Source of the DNA: Chitinophagaceae bacterium
GTDB lineage: Bacteria > Bacteroidota > Bacteroidia > Chitinophagales > Chitinophagaceae
DNA: 5,867 bases
Assembly (NCBI GenBank): GCA_021738605.1
Contig: JAIPBY010000153.1
Location: forward strand, 1 to 5,867
Direction of reading: 5' to 3'
Part shown: piece by piece, positions 1 to 5,867 of the stretch
Layout: every line of letters begins with the position of its first letter
How positions within the stretch are numbered: the first letter of the stretch is position 1
Notes under the pieces: generated by a model
What the model was told of the DNA's origin: nothing
What the model saw: the letters and a program-made list of their open reading frames with translations, nothing else
The model's database searches: none
Translations under genes and position numbers: made by a program

Positions 1-1
1 G

Positions 2-97
2 GGTGCCGAGACAGATGAACGAAGTGAATCGGTAGAGCCTGCAGGCAGGCAGGGCGGGGTGGTGGAATCTTTAAAACTTAACAAAGTTTTTTTGTAA
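2..97 (+). other. GC-rich left-edge stretch: repeat-like DNA or tail of an upstream gene
   Basis: One forward frame is open from the window edge to a TAA at 95-97 (31 codons, reading GADETDERSESVEPAGR and onward). The other two forward frames stop early, at 16-18 and 33-35. The protein is hydrophilic and matches no family I know. The DNA is compositionally odd: it has a perfect palindrome GCCTGCAGGC at 37-46, three tandem CAGG units at 42-53, and a G-rich run to position 65. Two readings are possible: the C-terminal end of a gene lying mostly outside the window, or a dispersed intergenic repeat that happens to be open. I lean towards the repeat because composition changes abruptly at about position 66 and the codons look unnatural. 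The window edge prevents a decision. Confidence 0.25.
73..93 (+). terminator. AT-rich hairpin with T tract (weak terminator or operator-like)
   Basis: AAAACTT (73-79) and AAGTTTT (84-90) are perfect inverted copies around a four-base AACA loop, and T continues to 93, giving a run of seven T. The geometry resembles an intrinsic terminator for transcription entering from the left. However, the seven-pair stem has only one G-C pair, so it would be weak as RNA. It could instead be a dyad operator or chance in AT-rich DNA ahead of the gene starting at 129. Confidence 0.25.
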
Positions 98-128
98 TTT
101 AACAGCATAGTAACCCAAACAAAGAACC

Positions 129-1037
129 ATGAACAATTCCAGAAGAAGTTTCATTCGCAACACTGCAATGGCAGCAGCAGGAGTATCCCTGTTCCAGCAG
201 AATATTTTTGCAGCAGTAAAAAAAGGTGAACTTACCGGCATCCAACTCTACTCTGTGAGAGCAGCCATGAAGCCAGACCCACTGGGCACCCTGAAACAAC
301 TCTCTGACATGGGATACAGGCATGTAGAGCATGCCAACTACGTCAACAGGAAATTTTATGGATGGAGCGTCTCCGAGTTTAAAAAAATATTGAACGGCTT
401 TGGGATGAGCATGCCAAGCGGCCATACAGTATTGGATGCCAAGCATTGGGATGCCTCAAAAAAAGACTTCACCAATGAATGGAAATACACGGTAGAGGAT
501 GCAGCTGCCATGGGGCAATCATTTGTGATCAGCCCATGGCTGGAAGAAAGCAAAAGGAAATCAATGGGAGACTTGAAATCATTCATGGAAGTCTTCAACC
601 GTTCTGGCGAGTTCTGCAAAAAGTTCGGTATGAAATTCGGTTACCACAACCACGATTTTGAGTTCAGTGAAAAAGTAGAAGGCAAGGTGCTGTACGATAT
701 CATCCTCGCTGAGACGGATCCCAATTTGGTGATGCAACAGCTCGATATCGGCAACATGCTCAATGGCGGGGGCAAGGCACTTGAGGTCATGCAACAATAT
801 CCCGGCAGGTTTGAATCGATGCATGTAAAAGATGAGATCAAGGCAACAGAGGGACATGAGCCTTTTGAGTCTACGATTCTGGGCAAGGGTGTTGTTCCGA
901 TCAAAGCAATCATTGATCTTGGAAGGGCATCAGGAACAAAACATTTTATCATTGAACAGGAATCCTATCAAGGCAAAACCCCAATGGAGTGTGCAGAAGA
1001 GGACATCAATATCATGAAGAAATGGGGATATAAATAA
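129..1037 (+). CDS. Tat-exported sugar phosphate isomerase/epimerase-like TIM-barrel protein
   Basis: This 302-residue protein belongs to the xylose isomerase-like TIM-barrel superfamily (sugar phosphate isomerase/epimerase, IolE/tagatose-3-epimerase type). The N-terminus is a twin-arginine signal: SRRSFIRN at 4-11, a hydrophobic alanine-rich stretch at about 12-28, and a likely cleavage near Ala28-Ala29, so the enzyme should act in the periplasm. The barrel starts at GIQLYSVR (37-44). Candidate divalent-metal ligands fall in family positions: the HNHDFEF block (173-179), Asp206 in QLDIGN, His232 in HVKD, and Glu276 or Glu278 in IIEQE. Such exported paralogues are common in Bacteroidota, often near carbohydrate-use genes, but no such neighbour is visible here. 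The substrate cannot be read from the sequence. The ATG at 129 is preferred because the Tat motif begins at once; there is no strong Shine-Dalgarno. It converges on anmK across 13 bases. Confidence 0.88.
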   Translation: MNNSRRSFIRNTAMAAAGVSLFQQNIFAAVKKGELTGIQLYSVRAAMKPDPLGTLKQLSDMGYRHVEHANYVNRKFYGWSVSEFKKILNGFGMSMPSGHTVLDAKHWDASKKDFTNEWKYTVEDAAAMGQSFVISPWLEESKRKSMGDLKSFMEVFNRSGEFCKKFGMKFGYHNHDFEFSEKVEGKVLYDIILAETDPNLVMQQLDIGNMLNGGGKALEVMQQYPGRFESMHVKDEIKATEGHEPFESTILGKGVVPIKAIIDLGRASGTKHFIIEQESYQGKTPMECAEEDINIMKKWGYK

Positions 1038-1050
1038 AGTTGTCTGTACA

Positions 1051-2148
1051 TCAATCTCCTCCCAGCCAGAGTGCTCCACCAACACTTGCCCTTGAAGCAC
1101 CGGTAACCGTTTGGATGACCGTTTCCTCTTCTCGCCAACGCAATACGCCCAACAAAGCCATGATCAAGGCCTCTTTGTATTGTACAGTGTCATGATCAGG
1201 AACTTCGATTTCCATTGCATAGGGAGAAAGGTGCTTCTCAAGCCGAGAAACAAGGTAGCCATTCAGTGCTCCTCCTCCCGTAACCAACAATTTATCCCGG
1301 GTAGGATCAACCATCCTCTTTTGGCTGATCCGCTCAACAGCAGCAGCTACTTGAATCGCAACATGTTCTACATAGGTAGCAAGTGCATCAGCTGGCGCCA
1401 AAGCAAATGAATTGACCAGGGGAAGAATGTCTTCGGTTCCAAATTCATTGGCCAGTGATTTTGGATAATCCTTCACGTAAAAATCCTTTGCATTCAATTG
1501 ATCCAGCAATGACTCGTTGATGCGACCAGCAGCCGCTAACTGTCCATTCTCATCAAATTCCTTACCTACAGCATAGGCCAGCATGTTCAGTACACGATTG
1601 GCAGGGCAAACATCAAATGCATCATAATAAGCATCCCCGTTAAAAGATATATTGGCGATTCCTCCAATGTTTAAAAAATAGCGGTGTGCTGAAAACAACA
1701 GCTTCTCTCCCATGGGAACAATAGGTGCCCCTTGCCCGCCCAGTGCCACATCCAGCGAGCGAAGGTCTGACACCACTGGGAGTGCAGTCCTGGCGGCTAT
1801 AGCAGCACCTTCTCCAATTTGAATGGAATGTGACCCAGGGACATGGAATACCGTATGGCCATGGGATGCAATCAGTCCAACCTTGTATTCCAATTGATTG
1901 GCTTCGATAAACCGGTTGATCTGATCGCCAATGAAACTTCCGTAATCGGCATCCAATTTAACAAAATCCACTGCAGCCATTGTAGGCGCTTGGCTTAACT
2001 TGGACTGCCATTCAGCTGGATAAGGATAGCAATCAGCTTTTAATAAACTGTATTGCCATTTTCCTCCCAACTCTTCAATTTCAGCAAATGCAAGGTCCAA
2101 TCCATCCAAGGAGCTGCCACTCATGACCCCAATCACGCGATATAACAT
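1051..2148 (-). CDS. anmK: Anhydro-N-acetylmuramic acid kinase
   Basis: AnmK opens the 1,6-anhydro ring of anhydro-MurNAc and phosphorylates it with ATP, giving MurNAc-6-phosphate, a cytoplasmic step of peptidoglycan recycling. The 365-residue length is normal for the family. Seen in order: the N-terminal signature GVMSGSSLDGLD (7-18); SHGHTVFH (95-102); the block running from QIGEG through SDLRSLDVALGGQGAPIVP (110-145); LNIGGIANIS (159-168); FDVCPAN (178-184), where Asp179 aligns with the catalytic base described for Pseudomonas AnmK (Asp182); the nucleotide-binding LVTGGGALN (288-296); and a C-terminal TGASRASVGG block (349-358). It is an ASKHA-fold sugar kinase with no signal or membrane segment. 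The usual FDTGPGN is FDVCPAN here, probably a lineage variant, since the Asp and Asn are kept. It is divergent from upp; MurQ, NagZ and AmpD partners are not in the window. Confidence 0.96.
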   Translation of the reverse strand: MLYRVIGVMSGSSLDGLDLAFAEIEELGGKWQYSLLKADCYPYPAEWQSKLSQAPTMAAVDFVKLDADYGSFIGDQINRFIEANQLEYKVGLIASHGHTVFHVPGSHSIQIGEGAAIAARTALPVVSDLRSLDVALGGQGAPIVPMGEKLLFSAHRYFLNIGGIANISFNGDAYYDAFDVCPANRVLNMLAYAVGKEFDENGQLAAAGRINESLLDQLNAKDFYVKDYPKSLANEFGTEDILPLVNSFALAPADALATYVEHVAIQVAAAVERISQKRMVDPTRDKLLVTGGGALNGYLVSRLEKHLSPYAMEIEVPDHDTVQYKEALIMALLGVLRWREEETVIQTVTGASRASVGGALWLGGD

Positions 2149-2158
2149 AGATTATGTT

Positions 2159-2166
2159 TAATTTTG
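2159..2166 (+). promoter_or_regulatory. Putative Bacteroidota -7 promoter element for upp
   Basis: TAATTTTG exactly fits the Bacteroidota -7 consensus TAnnTTTG. It lies 27 bases before the upp ATG, so transcription would start near 2171-2173 with a leader of about 20 bases. No convincing -33 TTTG box lies at the expected distance, and that region is already inside the 5' end of anmK. On the opposite strand, TAATTTCG (2184-2177) is a one-mismatch candidate for anmK. Confidence 0.42.
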
Positions 2167-2193
2167 TAAGATACCCCGAAATTAAAGTATTGT

Positions 2194-2844
2194 ATGGTCA
2201 AAAACTTAAGTGAAAACCATTCGCTTGTCAGCAACTGGATCAGCGAGTTAAGGGACACCACAGTTCAGGGTGACAGGATGCGGTTCCGCAGGAACATTGA
2301 GCGCATTGGTGAAATCATCGCCTACGAAATCAGCAAGACCCTTCCCTGGGAAGAGCAAGACATTACCACACCATTGGGCATTTCCAAAACCAAGCTGCTG
2401 AAATCACAACCCGTGTTGGGTACCATCCTGAGGGCCGGTTTACCACTACACCAGGGGATGTTAAATTATTTTGACAAGGCAGACAATGCATTCATTGCTG
2501 CTTACCGAAAGCATCACGCAGATGGCAGTTTTGAGATCAGCCTTGAATACCTTGCCTGCCCCGTGATTGACAATCGGGTGATGATCCTCTGCGACCCCAT
2601 GCTTGCCACTGGTGCATCCCTTGTGAAAACAATTGATCTGCTGAAAAATGAAGGCACACCATCAGAAATACATGTTGCAGCGGTCATTGCCTGCACCGAA
2701 GGGATTGAATTTTTGAGGAGGCATGAACCAGCAGTGAAAATATGGTGCGGATCGATAGATGAAGAACTGACAGCAAAAGGATATATCGTACCGGGCCTTG
2801 GTGATGCAGGAGACCTTGCATTCGGAGAAAAATCCCAATCCTAA
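2194..2844 (+). CDS. upp: Uracil phosphoribosyltransferase
   Basis: Upp joins uracil to PRPP, giving UMP and pyrophosphate, in cytoplasmic pyrimidine salvage. The 216-residue protein is slightly longer than the usual ~208. Visible type I phosphoribosyltransferase features are RAGLPLHQGML (80-90), the PRPP-binding loop DPMLATGAS (134-142) followed by LVKTIDLLK, and the uracil-recognition segment YIVPGLGDAGD (197-207) near the C-terminus. The loop has Ala where E. coli Upp has the second Gly (ATGGS); other UPRTs also vary here, so activity is expected. The ATG at 2194 gives the N-terminal reading MVKNLSENHSLVSNWISELR, which fits the family start; no Shine-Dalgarno is evident. The PorP/SprF gene follows after 14 bases and is probably co-transcribed, though no functional link is obvious. 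No uraA-type permease or pyrR is present. Confidence 0.96.
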   Translation: MVKNLSENHSLVSNWISELRDTTVQGDRMRFRRNIERIGEIIAYEISKTLPWEEQDITTPLGISKTKLLKSQPVLGTILRAGLPLHQGMLNYFDKADNAFIAAYRKHHADGSFEISLEYLACPVIDNRVMILCDPMLATGASLVKTIDLLKNEGTPSEIHVAAVIACTEGIEFLRRHEPAVKIWCGSIDEELTAKGYIVPGLGDAGDLAFGEKSQS

Positions 2845-2858
2845 CCACTGCCCATCCA

Positions 2859-3881
2859 ATGAACCAATACCCACTCCGTGTCTTTCTATTCTTTGCCATC
2901 ATGTTGATGGCATCATCGCTGCGTGCACAAGACCCCCATTTTTCTCAATTTTTTGTTTCACCCTTGACCTTGAACCCGGCCTATACTGGAAAGTTCAATG
3001 GCACCTACCGATTCTCAGGAAACTTCAAGAAACAATGGCCAACGGTCAACAATGCCTTTACTACGTCTACTGCGGCAATTGACTTCAGCATCCTGGATAA
3101 AAACCTGCCTGACAACGATACCTGGGGTGTAGGGCTCATGGCCGTGAACGACCAAAGTGGAAATAAGATCCTGAACAATTCATTTTATACGCTGAGCACA
3201 GCCTATACCAAAACCCTTGATGAAGATGGAATGCACCAGCTGGCCATTGGCTTTCAGGGCACTTATGCCAGCAAAAGGCTGGATGTAAGAAGGGCTGATT
3301 TTGAGGACGAACTGACCGCACTTGGCTTTACTGGCATGACTACCGAAGCCTTTGCCAACAGCCCTTTTTCCATCAACTATCTTGACATCAATACGGGCTT
3401 CATGTATTCGCTGAGCACCAATGGAGACAACAGTTTTTACATTGGAGGATCTGTGTACCATGTCAACAGGCCATCCGAGTCTTTCAATGGAGGAAATTAT
3501 TTGCTCAATACAAGAACAACCTTGCATGGCGGGAGTTATTTCCCCATAGGGCAATATGGCTTTTTCCATGCCAGCATCATGCACCAGGTGCAGGGAGCAG
3601 CAAAAGAGACCATTGCAGGTGGAGCTTTTTCCTATACCATGGGAGGCAGCCCTGAAAACCCTTTGGAACTCTATGCTGGCGCATGGTACAGGTTGGGCGA
3701 TGCATTGATTCCTTATATAGGCATTGAAGTAAACCATTTCAGGATTGGTGTTTCCTATGACATCAACACCTCCACCCTAAGGCCCGCTTCTTTCTCCAGG
3801 GGAGGAACAGAACTGTCCATCATTTACATCAATCCATTCAGCGATCCGCTGAAGCGAAAAATCAACTGCCCGAAATTCTAG
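2859..3881 (+). CDS. PorP/SprF-family type IX secretion outer-membrane protein
   Basis: This 340-residue protein is a clear member of the Bacteroidota PorP/SprF family, predicted outer-membrane beta-barrels linked to type IX secretion and gliding-associated adhesin export. A Sec signal peptide occupies residues 1-23 (hydrophobic VFLFFAIMLMASS, cut after LRA). The mature start QDPHFSQFFVSPLTLNPAYTG (24-44) is the hallmark of the family, with HVNRPSESF at 201-209, the late block YDINTSTLRPASFSRGG (300-316) and the terminal NCPKF. Alternating aromatic and glycine-rich strands between these fit a barrel. Many genomes carry numerous paralogues, usually beside a large secreted protein with a gliding-type C-terminal domain, and each is thought to handle its own partner. 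No such cargo is adjacent here, so it should not be named porP or sprF outright. It lies 14 bases after upp and ends 4 bases from the convergent transporter gene. Confidence 0.94.
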   Translation: MNQYPLRVFLFFAIMLMASSLRAQDPHFSQFFVSPLTLNPAYTGKFNGTYRFSGNFKKQWPTVNNAFTTSTAAIDFSILDKNLPDNDTWGVGLMAVNDQSGNKILNNSFYTLSTAYTKTLDEDGMHQLAIGFQGTYASKRLDVRRADFEDELTALGFTGMTTEAFANSPFSINYLDINTGFMYSLSTNGDNSFYIGGSVYHVNRPSESFNGGNYLLNTRTTLHGGSYFPIGQYGFFHASIMHQVQGAAKETIAGGAFSYTMGGSPENPLELYAGAWYRLGDALIPYIGIEVNHFRIGVSYDINTSTLRPASFSRGGTELSIIYINPFSDPLKRKINCPKF

Positions 3882-3885
3882 GCAA

Positions 3886-5373
3886 TCATTTCAGGATGGT
3901 CATCACCAGTGGAACCAGGAAATAGCTGGCCAATACAATCAAAAGGATACTGATCAGGTTCATGACAAAACCTGCCTTGATCATTTCCTTTAATTTGATG
4001 TGACCGCTTGAAAATACAATGGCATTGGGTGGGGTACCCATGGGCATCATGGAAGCACAGCTTGCAGCAAGGGTCATGGGGATGCCCAACATGAAAGGAT
4101 TGACGCCCACTGCTTCAGCAATGCCTGTAACAACCGGGGCAAATACAATCACCTGGGCCACATTGCTCATGACTTCACTGATAAAAATTGATAGCACAGC
4201 TACAGCGACAATGAGCAAAATCAAAGAACTTCCTGAAAATCCTGCCAGCCACTTTCCCAGCATTCCAATCAGGCCAGCCTTTTCCAACGCTGTTGCCAGT
4301 GTAATACCTCCGCCAAATAGCAATAAAATTCCCCAGGCCATTTTTGAAGTATCAGCCCACACCAAAATCTTGTCAGCGGATTCTTTTGAATTTCCGGAGG
4401 GGACGATGAACATCAACAAAGCGCCAAATACTGCAATCATGTTGTCATCCAGTTTGACGATTCCCCACTGGTTGATCAGGTCTCTGGTGATCCAAAGCGT
4501 TGCAGTCAGCAAGAATATGGCCATCACCCTTTTCTCTGGAACACTCATTGGCCCTAAATCTTTCAAATCATTTTTGATGAGTGCATGCATCTCTTTATCT
4601 GAATCGATTCTGTTGGGAAACATTTTCACCAAAACCAGATAAAGAGAGAACAGGAGCAGAATGGCTACTGGCGTGGCAACAAACATCCAACCAAAAAAGG
4701 AAATATCATAGCCGAATTTCTTGCTGATAAAAGAGGAATAAGCAACATTGGGTGGCGTACCGATGATGGTGGCTATGCCGCCAAAATTGGACGCATAAGC
4801 AATGGCCAACATGATGCAGAGTGCAAAATTGCGCAGGTTGGGGTTATGGTCATTCTTTGCATATACAACTGCAATCACTGATGCTGCAATCGGATACATC
4901 ATCATGGTGGTAGCTGTATTGCTGAGCCACATGCTGATGAACCCTGTGGCAAGAATAAAACCTAAAATGATCCTGTTTCCTCCTGTTCCGGTGAATTGTA
5001 CAATAGACAAGGCAATGCGCTTGTGCAGGTTCCACTTTTCAATGCCCAATCCAATCATGAATCCTCCCATAAACAAAAAGATTACTTCATTGGCATAGGG
5101 CGCAGCTGTTTCACTGATTTTGGAAATACCCAATAAAGGAAAAAGTACCAATGGGATGATGGATACTGCTGGCATGGGAATGGCCTCTGTTATCCACCAT
5201 GTAATCATCAGTACTGCACTTGCCAATACCCTGTTGGCAAGCGGTTCCAGCGTGAAGGGGTTGATAAAGAGGACCAATAAAAACAAAGCCAGACCACTGA
5301 GCATTGCCAGGAAAGACTTGGAAGGAATGAGCAGTTTATTCATCAGTGCAGCGTTTGCATGAAGATACTCCAT
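3886..5373 (-). CDS. DASS/SLC13-family anion:sodium symporter
   Basis: This 495-residue inner-membrane protein belongs to the divalent anion:Na+ symporter family (INDY, SdcS, CitT relatives), importing dicarboxylates such as succinate or related anions. It is almost wholly hydrophobic, with about 11 membrane segments plus re-entrant hairpins, and shows the family's two-fold inverted repeat: MWLSNTATT (148-156) with IIGTPPN (203-209) in the first half, and SEVMSNVAQV (399-408) with PMGTPPN (444-450) in the second. ITEAIPMP (61-68) is another family block, and the polar loop at about 251-280 is the cytoplasmic linker. In known members the paired SNT motifs contact substrate carboxylate and sodium; here the second is SNV, so the substrate is uncertain. 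The ATG at 5373 gives a 10-residue extension before Met11, and the ATG at 5343 (MNKLLIPSK) is an equally plausible start, with no Shine-Dalgarno to decide. Confidence 0.93.
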   Translation of the reverse strand: MEYLHANAALMNKLLIPSKSFLAMLSGLALFLLVLFINPFTLEPLANRVLASAVLMITWWITEAIPMPAVSIIPLVLFPLLGISKISETAAPYANEVIFLFMGGFMIGLGIEKWNLHKRIALSIVQFTGTGGNRIILGFILATGFISMWLSNTATTMMMYPIAASVIAVVYAKNDHNPNLRNFALCIMLAIAYASNFGGIATIIGTPPNVAYSSFISKKFGYDISFFGWMFVATPVAILLLFSLYLVLVKMFPNRIDSDKEMHALIKNDLKDLGPMSVPEKRVMAIFLLTATLWITRDLINQWGIVKLDDNMIAVFGALLMFIVPSGNSKESADKILVWADTSKMAWGILLLFGGGITLATALEKAGLIGMLGKWLAGFSGSSLILLIVAVAVLSIFISEVMSNVAQVIVFAPVVTGIAEAVGVNPFMLGIPMTLAASCASMMPMGTPPNAIVFSSGHIKLKEMIKAGFVMNLISILLIVLASYFLVPLVMTILK

Positions 5374-5445
5374 TATTGAAAAGCACTGAAAAAGCCCAAC
5401 CCCATCGATTTGACTTTAAATGTGTATTTTGCCAACCTTCAGGAA
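5374..5445. promoter_or_regulatory. Divergent spacer between transporter and EI24 genes
   Basis: The two divergent genes must take their promoters from this 72-base stretch or from within each other's ends. TATTTTG at 5425-5431 on the plus strand resembles the TAnnTTTG -7 box but lacks one spacer base, and the nearest upstream TTTG (5409-5412) is only 12 bases away, too close for a -33 box. I see no convincing element on the minus strand and no clear dyad operator. Confidence 0.3.
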
Positions 5446-5867
5446 ATGCTCAAAGAAATCGTCATATCCATTCAATCCTATTTCAGGGCCCATGCGTTCA
5501 TCAAAACACATAAGCTTTGGAAATGGATCATTATTCCAGGGATTTGCTATGCCATCCTGTTTGGCGTCAGCATGTACTTCTTCTCCAGATCTGCCAATGC
5601 GGCCATTGAATGGCTGACAAAAGAAACCGGATTGCAGGTATGGTTAACGCGCCTACAAGACAGCTGGATAGGCTTTCTGTTCACCGTAGGAGGCATCATG
5701 CTCTGGCTGATCCTCATGCTGTTGTACTTCTCGTTGTTCAAATACATCTGGCTGATTCTGGGTTCGCCGGTTTTTTCATTTCTGAGTGAGAGAACAGCCT
5801 CTATCATTGAAGGGCAACCCTTTGAATTCAAACTTAGCCAATACCTCTCTGATGTTGTCAGGGGAAT
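5446..5867 (+). CDS. EI24-domain (CysZ-like) membrane protein, 3' end outside window
   Basis: The frame stays open for 140 codons from the ATG at 5446 to the window edge, so the gene is incomplete only because the window ends. The N-terminus MLKEIVISIQSYFRAHAFIK, then KLWKWIIIPG (23-32), matches Bacteroidota EI24-domain proteins, a family that includes the E. coli sulfate-uptake protein CysZ. Membrane segments lie at about 26-46, 74-99 and 100-113. GSPVFSFLSER (106-116) resembles the proline-containing, Ser/Glu-ended block of the EI24/CysZ fold. AGGAA touches the ATG and is too close to act as a normal Shine-Dalgarno; the frame is open upstream to a TGA at 5377, but the family-like N-terminus supports 5446. 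A complete member would be roughly 250-270 residues. Function in this phylum is unproven, so sulfate transport should not be assumed. Confidence 0.82.
   Translation, partial: MLKEIVISIQSYFRAHAFIKTHKLWKWIIIPGICYAILFGVSMYFFSRSANAAIEWLTKETGLQVWLTRLQDSWIGFLFTVGGIMLWLILMLLYFSLFKYIWLILGSPVFSFLSERTASIIEGQPFEFKLSQYLSDVVRG

Noticed and set aside
99..446. A 115-codon minus-strand open frame crossing the start of the TIM-barrel gene
   Set aside because: It is antisense to the Tat signal and first barrel strands. The Cys/Trp/His-rich sequence is typical of a shadow frame.
3180..3737. A 185-codon minus-strand open frame
   Set aside because: It is fully antisense to the PorP/SprF gene, which carries clear family motifs throughout. 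The product has Cys-rich, patternless composition.
4019..4642. A 207-codon plus-strand open frame
   Set aside because: It lies wholly antisense to the well-supported DASS transporter gene. Its protein has no recognisable family features and reads like the reverse complement of hydrophobic codons.
5409..5431. A possible -33/-7 promoter pair (TTTG and TATTTTG)
   Set aside because: The boxes are only 12 bases apart, against about 19-21 in the Bacteroidota consensus, and the -7 box lacks one spacer base.
5547..5831. A 94-codon minus-strand open frame at the right edge
   Set aside because: It is antisense to the EI24-domain gene, whose N-terminus and membrane segments are convincing. The plus-strand 65-codon frame at 5420-5617 is likewise an out-of-frame shadow.
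1..5867. A hidden defence system, mobile element, CRISPR array or tRNA
   Set aside because: No direct-repeat array, transposase or integrase motifs, terminal inverted repeats or tRNA-like cloverleaf were seen. Apart from positions 1-128, nearly all bases are in recognisable genes with intergenic gaps under 75 bases.

Overview
The window looks like ordinary chromosomal DNA from a member of the Bacteroidota, possibly of the Chitinophagales/Sphingobacteriia side. The grounds are a PorP/SprF-family outer-membrane protein (a type IX secretion family confined to this phylum), an EI24-domain protein of the form seen in that phylum, a TAnnTTTG-type -7 promoter element, and start sites without strong Shine-Dalgarno sequences. 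The phylum is well supported; the finer placement is inference.

Layout, left to right. Positions 1-128 are a GC-rich, repeat-like stretch followed by a small AT hairpin. 129-1037 (+) is a Tat-exported sugar phosphate isomerase/epimerase-like TIM-barrel protein. It converges on 1051-2148 (-), anhydro-N-acetylmuramic acid kinase (anmK). A 45-base divergent spacer carrying a good Bacteroidota -7 element separates anmK from 2194-2844 (+), uracil phosphoribosyltransferase (upp). Fourteen bases after upp comes 2859-3881 (+), a PorP/SprF-family protein. This meets, tail to tail with a 4-base gap, 3886-5373 (-), a DASS/SLC13-family anion:Na+ transporter. A 72-base divergent spacer follows, then 5446-5867 (+), an EI24-domain (CysZ-like) membrane protein cut by the window's right edge.

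Functionally this is a mosaic of housekeeping and envelope genes rather than one pathway. AnmK recycles peptidoglycan sugar and Upp salvages uracil, so two salvage enzymes share one divergent spacer. upp and the PorP/SprF gene are probably co-transcribed. The two ends code for substrate handling and transport: an exported sugar enzyme on the left, and a carboxylate/anion transporter plus an EI24 protein on the right. Strand alternates nearly gene by gene, and both convergent junctions are too short for intergenic terminators.

I found no RNA gene, CRISPR array, insertion sequence, phage gene or clear sign of horizontal transfer, and no convincing undescribed system. The points most worth a second look are the PorP/SprF gene without a neighbouring cargo gene, motif variants in AnmK and the DASS transporter, and the repeat-like left edge.
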